From contig QEVF01000003.1 in assembly GCA_003576915.1 (NCBI GenBank), forward strand, positions 49,737 through 113,736: DNA of 64,000 bases. The letters are read 5' to 3'. Origin of the DNA: Planctomycetota bacterium. GTDB taxonomy: Bacteria > Planctomycetota > UBA8742 > UBA2392. Shown in pieces: positions 9,348 to 25,143 of this stretch. Both the position numbers and the translations under genes were made by a program. Under the pieces are notes generated by a model, which searched no databases, was not told where the DNA came from, and saw only the letters and a list, made by a program, of their open reading frames with translations. The stretch's first letter is position 1. Each line of letters begins with the position of its first letter.

Positions 9348-9380
9348 GGCCCCCGCGCGGTCAAGGCGCCGGCGGGGGCC
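9348..9380 (-). terminator. Hairpin between fusA and rpsJ
   Basis: A 9-bp inverted repeat (GGCCCCCGC at 9348-9356 and GCGGGGGCC at 9372-9380, 15-nt loop) starts five nucleotides after the fusA stop codon. There is no U-tract, so it may be a weak terminator, an attenuator or an RNA-stability element rather than a full stop. Confidence 0.35.
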
Positions 9381-9385
9381 GTGAA

Positions 9386-11500
9386 TTACATGCGACGTCC
9401 GATGGGGCCGCGTTCGGCCATGATCTTCTCTTTCACGTGGTTCGGCGTTCTCTCGTAGCGGTAGGGCTCCATCGAGTAGTTCGCGCGACCCTGGCTCAGG
9501 CCACGGATGGCCTGCACGTAGCCGAACATCTCGGACAGCGGAGCGACGGCCTGGATGATGCGGATGTCCGCGTCCTGCTCCATGCCCTCAATGCGGGCGC
9601 GCCGCGAATTCAGGTCGCCCACGATGGGGCCCACGAATTCCTCGGGCACGCGCACTTCCACCTTCATCATCGGCTCGAGGATGTCCGTGCCCACCTCCTC
9701 CAGCAGGGTGCGGAAGGCAATGCGCGCGGCATCGATGTAGGCGAAGTCCTTGCTGTCAACGTCGTGGTAGCTGCCGTCGTAGACGCTGGCCTTGAAACCG
9801 AACACGGGATAATTGGCGTTGCCGCCCGAGGCCGCCGTGTTGCGCACGCCTTCCTCGATGTTCTTGATGAACTGGCGCGGAATGCTGCCGCCGACGGTCT
9901 CATCCTCGAATTCGACCTTGTCCCACTGGTCTTCGGGCAGGGGTTCCCAGCGGATCTTGCAATGACCGTAGGAGCCCGCGCCGCCGGTCTGCTTCTTGTG
10001 CAGACCTTCGGTTTCGGTGGGCTTGCGCAGGGACGGAATCTCGCGGTAGGCCACGCGGGGCTGACCCACCACGGCCTCGACGCGGAACTCGTTGAGAATG
10101 CGGGAACGGATGATGTCGAGGTGCAGCTCACCCATGCCCGAGATCACCGTCTGCTGGGTTTCGGGGTCAAGGCGCACCTTGAACGTCGGGTCGTCCTTCA
10201 TCATCTTCTGAAGGGCGTAGCTGAGCTTCTCGCGGTCCGCGTTGGTCTTGGGCTCGATGGACATCGAGATCACCGTCTGCGGGAACGAGATGGCGCCCAG
10301 AATCAGCGGCCTTTCTTCGTTGCACAGGGTGTCGCCCGTCGCGCTCTGCGCCAGGCCCACGGCCGCGACGATGTCGCCAGCAACGGCCTCGGCCATGGGC
10401 TCGCGGTCGATGGCGAACATGCGCCACAGGCGCGTGATGCGCTCGCGCTTCTTGAGGCGGGCGTTGTACACGCTGTCGCCCTGCTTGAGCGTGCCCGAGT
10501 AAATGCGCAGGTAGGTCAGGTCGCCGTGCTGCTCGGTCACAGTTTTGAAGGCCATGATGGCCAGGGGTCCGGCCGGATCGCAGGGCAGGGTGTACTTCTT
10601 CTCCTGGTCCTTCATGTCCGTCGCTTCCGAGGGCGGAAGGTCAAACGGGCTGGGCAGATAATACAGCACCGCGTTGAGCATCTCCTGGATGCCCTTGTAG
10701 CGGTAGGCGCTGCCGCACACGACGGGCACGAGCTTGAAGCTCAGGGTGCCCTTGCGCAGGGCAAGGCGGATCATCTCGTTGGTGACCTGGTCGGTCTTGT
10801 CCTCGATGACCAGTTCAGCGATGGCGTCGTCCACGTCGGCGCACTTCTCGATCATGGAGATGCGCGCGATCTTGGCGTCCTCCAGGAGCTTCTCGGGGAT
10901 CGGGTGGTAAACGACGTCCTTGCCGCTCTCGCCCTCGAAGGTCACGGCGCGCATTTCAATCAGGTCAATGACGCCCTTGTGCTCGACTTCCTCACCCAGG
11001 GGAAGCTGGATCGGCACGGGGTTGGTGCCGAGACGACGCACCATGGAGTCGACGCTCTTCTTGAACGAGGCGCCGATCTTGTCCATCTTGTTGATGAAGG
11101 CGATGCGCGGCACGCGGTACTTGTTGGCCTGGCGCCACACTGTTTCGCTCTGGGCCTCAACACCTTCCTTGCCGTCAAACACCACCACGGCGCCGTCCAG
11201 CACGCGCAGGGAGCGCTCGACCTCGGCCGTGAAGTCCACGTGCCCGGGGGTGTCGATCAGATTGATCATATGTTTGATCTTCGAGATCGGATGATCCCAG
11301 AAGGTCGTCACGGCGGCGCTCACAATGGTGATGCCGCGTTCGCGTTCTTCTTTCAGGTAGTCGGTGACCGTGGTGCCGTCGTCGATGTCGCCGGGCTTGT
11401 GCACCATGCCGGTGTAAAACAGCACGCGTTCCGTCGTGGTGGTTTTGCCCGCGTCGATGTGCGCGCAGATGCCGATATTTCTGAGGTACTTGAAGTCCAT
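9386..11500 (-). CDS. fusA: Translation elongation factor G
   Basis: GTPase that drives translocation of tRNA and mRNA. 704 residues, typical length. The ATG at 11500 gives MDFKYLRNIGICAHIDAGKTTTTE; the upstream in-frame stretch (82 codons) is unconserved. G motifs: AHIDAGKT (G1), RGITI (switch II region), DTPGHVDF (G3) and NKMDKIG (G4). Ends GPIGRRM. Preceded by a 357-nt gap containing a strong promoter, so it may be transcribed separately from rpsG. Unlike the classical str operon, tuf does not follow it. Confidence 0.98.
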   Translation of the reverse strand: MDFKYLRNIGICAHIDAGKTTTTERVLFYTGMVHKPGDIDDGTTVTDYLKEERERGITIVSAAVTTFWDHPISKIKHMINLIDTPGHVDFTAEVERSLRVLDGAVVVFDGKEGVEAQSETVWRQANKYRVPRIAFINKMDKIGASFKKSVDSMVRRLGTNPVPIQLPLGEEVEHKGVIDLIEMRAVTFEGESGKDVVYHPIPEKLLEDAKIARISMIEKCADVDDAIAELVIEDKTDQVTNEMIRLALRKGTLSFKLVPVVCGSAYRYKGIQEMLNAVLYYLPSPFDLPPSEATDMKDQEKKYTLPCDPAGPLAIMAFKTVTEQHGDLTYLRIYSGTLKQGDSVYNARLKKRERITRLWRMFAIDREPMAEAVAGDIVAAVGLAQSATGDTLCNEERPLILGAISFPQTVISMSIEPKTNADREKLSYALQKMMKDDPTFKVRLDPETQQTVISGMGELHLDIIRSRILNEFRVEAVVGQPRVAYREIPSLRKPTETEGLHKKQTGGAGSYGHCKIRWEPLPEDQWDKVEFEDETVGGSIPRQFIKNIEEGVRNTAASGGNANYPVFGFKASVYDGSYHDVDSKDFAYIDAARIAFRTLLEEVGTDILEPMMKVEVRVPEEFVGPIVGDLNSRRARIEGMEQDADIRIIQAVAPLSEMFGYVQAIRGLSQGRANYSMEPYRYERTPNHVKEKIMAERGPIGRRM

Positions 11501-11748
11501 GATGCTTCTCCGGCGCTCGCTTGCGTGTGGCTGTGTCCGTTCCTGCCCGGCCAATAAAAATGCCGGCTCACCGAAATCAGGCGGCCGGCGTAAACACCCC
11601 CTGTGGGTGCTTGCGTCGCGCCTGAAACTTGCCCGCCTTCTGCTGCTGTGCGATCGCGCGGGGCGTCGCGGGCAGTATTCCAAGGCTCCCCGCCCATTCT
11701 CCGGGCGGGCTTTATGGCGTTTCCCCGTGGCTTTTGGCTCGGGGCGCA

Positions 11749-11766
11749 AAAGTGTAGCGACACTTT
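11749..11766. promoter_or_regulatory. Palindrome overlapping the fusA promoter
   Basis: Perfect inverted repeat AAAGTGT-(4 nt)-ACACTTT. It covers the promoter spacer and the whole -10 box (TACACT) of the fusA promoter, the classic position of a repressor operator. Alternatively it is an RNA hairpin at the very start of the transcript. No regulator is identified. Confidence 0.45.
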
Positions 11767-11778
11767 CCGTTCTGTCAA
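11751..11778 (-). promoter_or_regulatory. Sigma70-like promoter for fusA
   Basis: On the minus strand: -35 TTGACA at 11778-11773 (perfect consensus), 16-nt spacer, -10 TACACT at 11756-11751. A transcript from here would carry a leader of about 240 nt before the fusA start codon. The layout matches the rpsG promoter at 12380-12407. Confidence 0.6.
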
Positions 11779-11808
11779 GCGGCCCTGTTGTGCTGCCGCT
11801 GCAAGGCT

Positions 11809-11848
11809 CAAGTCAAGGGGGTCCGGCACCTGCCGGACCCCTGACTTG
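11809..11848 (-). terminator. Long hairpin after rpsG
   Basis: A near-perfect inverted repeat of about 18-20 bp (centre GGTCCGGCA-cc-TGCCGGACC, outer arms CAAGTCA/TGACTTG, with small bulges) starts about 10 nt past the rpsG stop codon. No U-tract follows. It probably terminates or processes the rpsG transcript just before the fusA promoter. Confidence 0.5.
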
Positions 11849-11857
11849 TTGATACTT

Positions 11858-12331
11858 CTACCATGCAAAGTGGGCAAAGGCCTTGTTGGCGTCGGCCATG
11901 CGGTGCGTTTCTTCGCGCTTCTTCACCGCCGCGCCTTCACGCTTGTAGGCGTCGCTGAGTTCCTCGGCCAGGCGCTCATGCATGGGTTTGCCCTTGCGGC
12001 CCGTCGCGGCGTTGATCAGCCAGCGGATGGCGAGCGCCTGCTGGCGCTTCTTGGATACTTCCATGGGAACCTGGTAGGTGGCGCCGCCCACGCGCTTGCT
12101 GCGGACTTCGACGACGGGGCGGCAGTTGTTGAGGGCTTCGTTGAAGACTTCGAGGGGATCTTTGTCCGGCACGCGTTTCTTGAGCTGTTCGAGCGCGGAG
12201 TAAACAATGCGCTGAGCGACGGTTTTCTTGCCTTCCTTCATGATGCAGTTGATGAACTTGCTCAGCAGCTTGTTCGAGTACACGGGGTCGGCGGTGAGAA
12301 AGCGTTCCGTGCTCTTGTAGTTGCGTGGCAT
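11858..12331 (-). CDS. rpsG: 30S ribosomal protein S7
   Basis: Primary 16S rRNA-binding protein of the small-subunit head. 157 residues. Motifs: FINCIMKEGKKTVAQRIVY, VGGATYQVPMEV and RWLINAATGRKGKPMHERLAEEL. It has its own likely promoter 50-75 nt upstream, because the preceding gene rpsL ends in a terminator. It is followed by a long hairpin. Confidence 0.98.
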   Translation of the reverse strand: MPRNYKSTERFLTADPVYSNKLLSKFINCIMKEGKKTVAQRIVYSALEQLKKRVPDKDPLEVFNEALNNCRPVVEVRSKRVGGATYQVPMEVSKKRQQALAIRWLINAATGRKGKPMHERLAEELSDAYKREGAAVKKREETHRMADANKAFAHFAW

Positions 12332-12379
12332 GGGCTCTTCGCTCCGGTTTGCTGGACTGGGTTTCCCAAAGGGCGCGGA

Positions 12380-12407
12380 AATGTAGCAACGCGATTTGGA
12401 GCGTCAA
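12380..12407 (-). promoter_or_regulatory. Sigma70-like promoter for rpsG
   Basis: On the minus strand: -35 TTGACG at 12407-12402, 16-nt spacer, -10 TACATT at 12385-12380. It lies between the rpsL terminator and the rpsG start, about 40 nt upstream of the ATG after the expected start site. Both hexamers and the GC just before the -10 resemble the fusA promoter. Confidence 0.55.
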
Positions 12408-12519
12408 GCGGGGGGCGAGCAGATGTCGGCAAACTGTTAGCGGACGTTTTTCCACCCGCTTGCGCGCTCCGCAATCCGTGCTAATGGCGGCCTGTGTCCC
12501 GGCCCTTTGCGCCCCCGGC

Positions 12520-12550
12520 AAACAAACTCGCGGCCCGTGAGGGCCGCGAG
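12520..12550 (-). terminator. Rho-independent terminator after rpsL
   Basis: Perfect 10-bp stem CTCGCGGCCC / GGGCCGCGAG with a 4-nt loop, followed on the minus strand by TTTGTTT. It begins 18 nt after the rpsL stop codon. Confidence 0.75.
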
Positions 12551-12568
12551 CATGAATTCAGACTCCGC

Positions 12569-12940
12569 CTACTTGCCGCGCTTGGCGCCGTACTTACTGC
12601 GCGACTGCTTGCGGCCTTCCACGCCCTGGCTGTCGAGCGCGCCGCGCACGATGTGGTAACGCACGCCGGGAAGGTCGCGTACGCGGCCGCCCCGCACCAG
12701 CACAATGTTGTGTTCCTGCAGGTTGTGGCCTTCGCCGGGGATGTAGGCCGTGACTTCGCGCTGGTTCGAGAGGCGCACACGGGCAATCTTGCGCAGGGCC
12801 GAATTCGGCTTCTTGGGCGTTGTCGTCTTGACTTGCAGGCACACGCCGCGCTTGAACTGGTTGGCATCGAGCGCGGGGCTCTTGCTCTTGGCGCGGGGCA
12901 GGCGGCGGGGCTTGCGGCAAAGCTGGTTGATCGTGGGCAT
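12569..12940 (-). CDS. rpsL: 30S ribosomal protein S12
   Basis: Decoding-centre protein and streptomycin-resistance locus. 123 residues. Family motifs [42 protein letters not shown] and [16 protein letters not shown] are intact. The lysine in [11 protein letters not shown] (classical resistance position K43 region) is wild type. It lies 48 nt downstream of the lipoprotein gene and is followed by a strong terminator, which separates it from rpsG. Confidence 0.98.
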   Translation of the reverse strand: MPTINQLCRKPRRLPRAKSKSPALDANQFKRGVCLQVKTTTPKKPNSALRKIARVRLSNQREVTAYIPGEGHNLQEHNIVLVRGGRVRDLPGVRYHIVRGALDSQGVEGRKQSRSKYGAKRGK

Positions 12941-12988
12941 GTGTTCCGGAGTCCTTGTTTATTGCTTGTGCAAAGGGCCAAGAGAATA

Positions 12989-14155
12989 CTAACCGTCGCC
13001 CAATTGCAACAGGGCGGACTGCACTTTTTCCAGCAGGCTTGCCAGCTCGGCCTGGGAGGAATCCCCCGATTCAGGGTCCATCACGCCCTCCAGAATCTGG
13101 CGCGCGGCTTCCAGCGACTCCCTGCGTCTGGAGGTGGTGCCCTGCCGGGCGTGATGGGCGGCCAGCGCGTAGCACGCCAGCAGCCTCGCGTAACTCACGT
13201 TGTCCAGCGCCGAGGATTCCAGCGTGGGCAGCCTGCCCCAGGTTCCATCACGGAGGCAGTCGCCCCAGCGGGCGGCCTCCGGCCAGCGTTCCTGGCGGAA
13301 GTGGTGGGCCACCGCAGCCGCAATGATGGTGTTGCGCAGCCAGGCATTGCCGGTCTTCACGGACGCCGCATAGGCCTCATCCAGGTATTCCAGGGCGGTC
13401 TGGCCGCTGTCAGCACGGAAGCACAGAAGTGCGGAATCCAGCGCCATCAGCGCCAGGCCTGTCGGGTCATCAACTTCGCGGGCGCGGCTGTAACCCAGGC
13501 GGGCAAAGCGCAGGGCACGCTGAAACATTTCGGCCTTGATGAAGGCGCGAAGGGCAAAGCGCGCGGCTTCCACATAGCGGGCGTGGGCCTGGGCCATTTC
13601 GTAGTGACCCAGGGCCGAAAGCAGGTCCGCCTCGGCCTGATCTGGATTTTCGGCGCCGAGGCTGCACACGCAGCGGGCCATGGCGGCGTCGGCCAGGAGG
13701 CGCGCGTCCTGGGCGCAGGCCTGCTCTACGGACACGATCAGGGCCTGGGCGCGCTCGGGATCCCGCTCGGGGCCCGGCCCGCCCCAGCACTCGGCGATTT
13801 TCAGGTTGATGTAGTGGCGCTCGCGCAGGGCGGAATCGGGTAGCTTGGACTTTACGCCCGAGAGCACGACGGCGGCCGCGGCACGCTTGCCTTCGCGCGC
13901 ATAGGTTTCAGCCAACAGAAAGCGTGCAGCGTGAGAGGACAGCGCATAGTCGGTTTCTGCGGAGCGGTCCTTCAGCAGTGGTGGCGGACTCTCTTCAGGC
14001 TCGGGTTCGCGGGCAGGGGGCTTGGGCGCGGCGGGTTCGGGTCTGGCGGGTTGTTCACCGCTCCCCGAACCGGCCACATCCAAGCCGCGCTGTGGAGTCT
14101 CGGCGGCGCAACCCGTGAGCAGCACGGCAAGGATGATCAGAGCGAGGCGTTTCAT
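12989..14155 (-). CDS. Lipoprotein with helical (TPR-like) repeats
   Basis: 388 residues from the ATG at 14155. The N-terminus MKRLALIILAVLLTGCAAE is a lipoprotein signal peptide with lipobox LTGC, so the mature protein should be membrane-anchored. Residues about 20-60 are a Pro/Ala/Glu-rich linker. The remainder (about 65-385) is built of Ala-rich helical pairs resembling tetratricopeptide repeats (for example FLLAETYAREGKRAAAAVVL and ALRFARLGYSRAREVDDPTG). Unusually, it interrupts the conserved rpoC-rpsL junction. Its Shine-Dalgarno (GAGGG, 14160-14164) abuts the rpoC terminator. The specific function is unknown. Confidence 0.8.
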   Translation of the reverse strand: MKRLALIILAVLLTGCAAETPQRGLDVAGSGSGEQPARPEPAAPKPPAREPEPEESPPPLLKDRSAETDYALSSHAARFLLAETYAREGKRAAAAVVLSGVKSKLPDSALRERHYINLKIAECWGGPGPERDPERAQALIVSVEQACAQDARLLADAAMARCVCSLGAENPDQAEADLLSALGHYEMAQAHARYVEAARFALRAFIKAEMFQRALRFARLGYSRAREVDDPTGLALMALDSALLCFRADSGQTALEYLDEAYAASVKTGNAWLRNTIIAAAVAHHFRQERWPEAARWGDCLRDGTWGRLPTLESSALDNVSYARLLACYALAAHHARQGTTSRRRESLEAARQILEGVMDPESGDSSQAELASLLEKVQSALLQLGDG

Positions 14156-14165
14156 CGTGCCCTCG

Positions 14166-14199
14166 AAAACAAAAGGGGCGTGGCCCAAGGCCACACCCC
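14166..14199 (-). terminator. Rho-independent terminator after rpoC
   Basis: On the minus strand an 11-bp stem (GGGGTGTGGCC / GGCCACGCCCC, one G-T wobble, short loop) followed by TTTTGTTTT. It lies 22 nt past the rpoC stop and ends only 10 nt before the start codon of the next gene. Confidence 0.8.
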
Positions 14200-14220
14200 C
14201 AGTGTAGCACTGCTGCCGGT

Positions 14221-18429
<4,209 letters not shown>

Positions 18430-18506
18430 GAGCTTCTTCCTATGTTGAGCGCCTTGGCTGCCGGCGCCACCGTTCCGTTTGTCGTTGCGCTTCCCGCGGT
18501 CGCTGC

Positions 18507-18531
18507 GGGATTCGGGTTCGGGGGTTGGGGG
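18507..18531 (+). other. G-quadruplex-type motif, template strand of rpoC leader
   Basis: Four G-tracts on the plus strand (GGG, GGG, GGGGG, GGGGG) separated by 4, 3 and 2 nt. Because rpoBC is transcribed from the minus strand, this is C-rich in the mRNA. It faces the opposite-polarity motif at 18545-18574. Confidence 0.5.
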
Positions 18532-18544
18532 TTTTGGAGAGCTT

Positions 18545-18574
18545 CCCAAACCCGAAACCCCTTTCCCCAAGCCC
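18545..18574 (-). other. G-quadruplex-type motif in rpoB-rpoC mRNA spacer
   Basis: On the minus (mRNA) strand five G-tracts (GGG, GGGG, GGGG, GGG, GGG) are separated by 3-4 nt loops. It begins seven nucleotides after the rpoB stop codon. The following C-rich tract (18507-18531) could pair with it instead, so quadruplex and duplex forms are alternatives. Confidence 0.5.
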
Positions 18575-18580
18575 GTTTTT

Positions 18581-22330
<3,750 letters not shown>

Positions 22331-22640
22331 GATGACTCCAGTATGCTGTGCGGCTGAGGCTCCCCTGGATCGGGGGCGACACTGCCGCGCGCTTTGGGCC
22401 TGCCGGCGCCGGGCAATATGCCCCGCTCGCCGTGATCAGTTCGTCCGTACCGCCTGGACCGTTAAACACAACCGGGGCCATTTGGCCGGGGAGCCAAAAG
22501 CCCTTTCGCTTGAACTCGCTGCCTGATTTCCCGGTGGGCCCAGACCGTTCCCTTTCGGCCAAAGGCATACCCTTCTGATTTCAGGCGCTCGTACGGTTGT
22601 GGGGCCGTGGCGCGGCAAGCCGCGCCACGGCAAATCGTGA
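22331..22640. other. 310-nt rplL-rpoB spacer
   Basis: No gene was found. It contains the hairpin at 22605-22630 directly after rplL. Otherwise it is GC-rich sequence without a convincing promoter. The same interval in Escherichia coli carries the attenuator and RNase III site that tune rpoBC against rplJL, so this spacer may serve a comparable role. Confidence 0.5.
22605..22630 (-). terminator. Attenuator-like hairpin between rplL and rpoB
   Basis: Perfect 10-bp stem CCGTGGCGCG / CGCGCCACGG closing a 6-nt loop (GCAAGC on the plus strand), ten nucleotides after the rplL stop codon. The following sequence is not U-rich, so partial termination or processing is more likely than full termination. 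Confidence 0.5.
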
Positions 22641-23042
22641 CTACTTGAGCTCGACCTTGGCGCCGGCCTCTTCCAGCTTCTTCTTGAGGCCTTCGGCTTC
22701 GTCCTTGGGCAGGTTTTCCTTCACCGGCTTGGGAGCGCCTTCGACCAGGGCCTTGGCTTCCGCCAGGCCGAGGCCGGTGGCTTCGCGCACGACCTTGATG
22801 ACCGGGATCTTCTTGTCCGCGGCGGCCAGGCTTGCCAGCACCACGGTGAACTCGGTCTTGGCAGCCGCAGCGGCCGGAGCAGCGCCGCCGCCGCCACCGG
22901 CCGGGGCAGCCACGGCAACCGCGGCGGCCTGGGCCTTGACGTCGAACTTCTCTTCGAACGCCTTCACGAAGTCACGGACCTCAAGCAGGTTCCAGCTTGC
23001 CACCTCGTTGAGGACCTTCTCGATCTTTTCAGCAACGGCCAT
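22641..23042 (-). CDS. rplL: 50S ribosomal protein L7/L12
   Basis: Stalk protein that recruits translational GTPases. 133 residues from the ATG at 23042 ([14 protein letters not shown]). N-terminal dimerisation domain, an Ala/Gly-rich hinge around residues 38-62, then the C-terminal factor-binding domain ([28 protein letters not shown]). An in-frame upstream extension of 41 codons is not conserved. It is 174 nt downstream of rplJ. Confidence 0.98.
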   Translation of the reverse strand: MAVAEKIEKVLNEVASWNLLEVRDFVKAFEEKFDVKAQAAAVAVAAPAGGGGGAAPAAAAAKTEFTVVLASLAAADKKIPVIKVVREATGLGLAEAKALVEGAPKPVKENLPKDEAEGLKKKLEEAGAKVELK

Positions 23043-23216
23043 GTCACACTCCTCGTTTTCGCAGTAATCGGGCGGGGTCGTCCCGTCCTCCTGCTTGCAG
23101 ATTGCACACGCAGCCTGCAGTTCGCAGCCAGCTTTGGAAACGGTCCTTTCGGACTGCCTCCCCATTCCAAGCCGGCTGCTGGCTGCTTGCTGCCGGCGGA
23201 CAGAAATTGAACCGAA

Positions 23217-23783
23217 CTACGCCTTGGGCTGAGCCTTTTCCAGCTTTTCGGCCAGCGCGTTGAAGGCGTAGGCCACCTGGGCATAACCGGCCTGGAACGC
23301 CGCCGCCAGCTTCTGCGGCACGGCCAGGAAGTCGCCGGCCAGGGTGCTGAGCAGCTCGCGGCGCCCCGGCAGGGAGGCCGAGGCCTCCACCTGGGCGACG
23401 TCCAGCACGTCCTTGCCCATCTGGCCGCCCTTGAGCTTGATGGTGTTCTTGTGCTCGGCCAGCCACTTCTGGGTGAACTTGGCGACATCCACGGTGCCGT
23501 CGCCGCCGAAGATCAGGCCCGAGGCGCCCTTGAGCACGCGCTGCTTCTTGGGCAGTTTGGCGTCGTGCTCAATCAGGGGCTTGAGGCCGCGCTCCTTGAG
23601 GGCGTGGACGGCGATGGAATTCTTGACCACTTCCATCTGAAGCTTGGCCTTGCGCAGCTCAGCGCGGAACAGCGCCATCTTCTCGCTGTTCAGGCCCTGG
23701 TAGTCGATGACGACCACATTGTCGATGGGACCCAGTTTGCGGTCGAGCTGGCTCTTCAGCATTACGTTCAGTGCATTGGGCAT
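23217..23783 (-). CDS. rplJ: 50S ribosomal protein L10
   Basis: Stalk base that anchors L7/L12. 188 residues. Recognisable elements are VVIDYQGLNSEKMALFRAELRKA and VVKNSIAVHAL, the L10 N-terminal RNA-binding domain. The C-terminal helix (FLAVPQKLAAAFQAGYAQVAYAFNALAEKLEKA) should bind L12 dimers. It starts 21 nt after rplA. Confidence 0.95.
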   Translation of the reverse strand: MPNALNVMLKSQLDRKLGPIDNVVVIDYQGLNSEKMALFRAELRKAKLQMEVVKNSIAVHALKERGLKPLIEHDAKLPKKQRVLKGASGLIFGGDGTVDVAKFTQKWLAEHKNTIKLKGGQMGKDVLDVAQVEASASLPGRRELLSTLAGDFLAVPQKLAAAFQAGYAQVAYAFNALAEKLEKAQPKA

Positions 23784-23804
23784 GTTCGCTCTCCGGCTCT
23801 CCCG

Positions 23805-24515
23805 CTATTCCTCGGCCACGGCCTGCTGTTCCACGGCCACCGAGACCCCGGGGCTCATCGTGGAAGCCACGCTGACGCGTTCAATGAAATGGCCCTTGAC
23901 CGTCGAAGGACGCAGCGACTGCACATGGTTCACGATGTGCTTCAGGTTGTCGGCCAGCTTGGCCGCGGCAAAGCTGCGCTTGCCGATCGGCACGTGGATG
24001 TTGCCGCCCGCATCCGTGCGGTACTCCACCTTGCCGGCCACGAACTCCTTGACAGCCTGCTCGATGTTCTCAGTCACCGTGCCGGCCTTGGGCGTGGGCA
24101 TCAGGTTCTTGGGGCCCAGGATCTTGCCCAGACGGCCCACGTTGCGCATCTGGTTCGGGTGCGCAATCGCCACGTCGAACTCCAGCCAGCCGCCCTCCAC
24201 TTCCTTGGCCAGTTCCGCGCCGCCGGCCTTGATGGCGCCTGCCTTCAGCGCCGCTTCCGCATCCTTGCCTTCCGCAAACGCGATCACGCGCATGCTCTTG
24301 CCCAGGCCGTGCGGCAGTGAAACCGCGCCGCGCAGGTTCTGCTCGGCCTTCTTGGGGTCCACGTTGAGCTTGATGGCCAGGTTGACGGTTTCGTCAAACT
24401 TCGCCTTGGGGAAGCCCGAAAGGATCTTCACCGCTTCCTCTGCGGTGTAACGCTGGCCCACGACGACAGCCTTGGCCGCGTCGCGATATCTCTTGCTGCG
24501 CTTGCGCTCTTTCAT
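23805..24515 (-). CDS. rplA: 50S ribosomal protein L1
   Basis: L1-stalk protein; in Escherichia coli it represses the rplK-rplA mRNA. 236 residues from the ATG at 24515 (MKERKRSKRYRDAAKAV). Signatures: FDETVNLAIKLNVDPKKAEQNLRGAVSLPHG and LGPKNLMPTPKAGTVTENI. It follows rplK by 103 nt. Confidence 0.97.
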   Translation of the reverse strand: MKERKRSKRYRDAAKAVVVGQRYTAEEAVKILSGFPKAKFDETVNLAIKLNVDPKKAEQNLRGAVSLPHGLGKSMRVIAFAEGKDAEAALKAGAIKAGGAELAKEVEGGWLEFDVAIAHPNQMRNVGRLGKILGPKNLMPTPKAGTVTENIEQAVKEFVAGKVEYRTDAGGNIHVPIGKRSFAAAKLADNLKHIVNHVQSLRPSTVKGHFIERVSVASTMSPGVSVAVEQQAVAEE

Positions 24516-24618
24516 GTTCACTCTCGTTGGCAGTCTGTTGCTGTCTTCTGCCCTATTTGCGCGACACCGACAGTCCGTGCCACGCCGGCCGAATCTACGG
24601 CCCGTCCCTGTAAGCCTG

Positions 24619-25044
24619 CTAGTCCACCACCTGCACACCCATGCTGCGGGCGGTGCCGGCGACCACGCGCACGGCGGCCTCGAGGCTGCCCGCGTTGAGG
24701 TCGTTCATCTTGGCCTTGGCCACTTCCTCAAGCTGCTTGCGGGTCACGGTGCCCACCTTTTCGCGGCCGGGCATCTTGGCGCCCTTTTCGATCTTCATGG
24801 CCGTACGGATCAGCACCGAGGCCGGCGGGCTCTTGATGATGAACTCGAAGGACTTGTCCTTGAAGATCGTGATTTCGATGGGCAGCGTCATCCCCATCTT
24901 GTCGCGCGAACGGTCGTTGAACTGCTTGACGAACGCGGCAATATTCACGCCGTGCTGGCCCAGTGCCGGCCCCACCGGCGGAGCCGGCGTCGCCTGCCCG
25001 CCGGGGCACTGCAGTTTGACCTTTGCGACGATTTCTTTAGCCAT
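24619..25044 (-). CDS. rplK: 50S ribosomal protein L11
   Basis: GTPase-centre protein, target region of thiostrepton and needed for the stringent response. 141 residues, normal. N-terminal proline pair in [18 protein letters not shown] and C-terminal signature [24 protein letters not shown]. It lies 99 nt after nusG. Confidence 0.98.
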   Translation of the reverse strand: MAKEIVAKVKLQCPGGQATPAPPVGPALGQHGVNIAAFVKQFNDRSRDKMGMTLPIEITIFKDKSFEFIIKSPPASVLIRTAMKIEKGAKMPGREKVGTVTRKQLEEVAKAKMNDLNAGSLEAAVRVVAGTARSMGVQVVD

Positions 25045-25143
25045 GACTTGCTCACTCTGATGCGAAGGTGGGTTCCGGACGGAGGCCTTGACCTGGCACT
25101 GACTTCCAACCCCGGATTTCAGATACCTCAGTCCGCGATGCCG

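Larger units (their letters stand above)
11501..11857. other. 357-nt rpsG-fusA spacer: promoter and structured leader
   Basis: No gene was found. On the minus strand it holds, in order, a long hairpin just after rpsG (11809-11848), a consensus promoter (11751-11778) overlapped by a palindrome (11749-11766), and then a leader of about 240 nt before the fusA ATG. The leader contains a perfect 7-bp stem (CCCGCCC at 11689-11695 with GGGCGGG at 11703-11709) and a small CACCC/GGGTG stem near 11595-11611. Confidence 0.6.
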
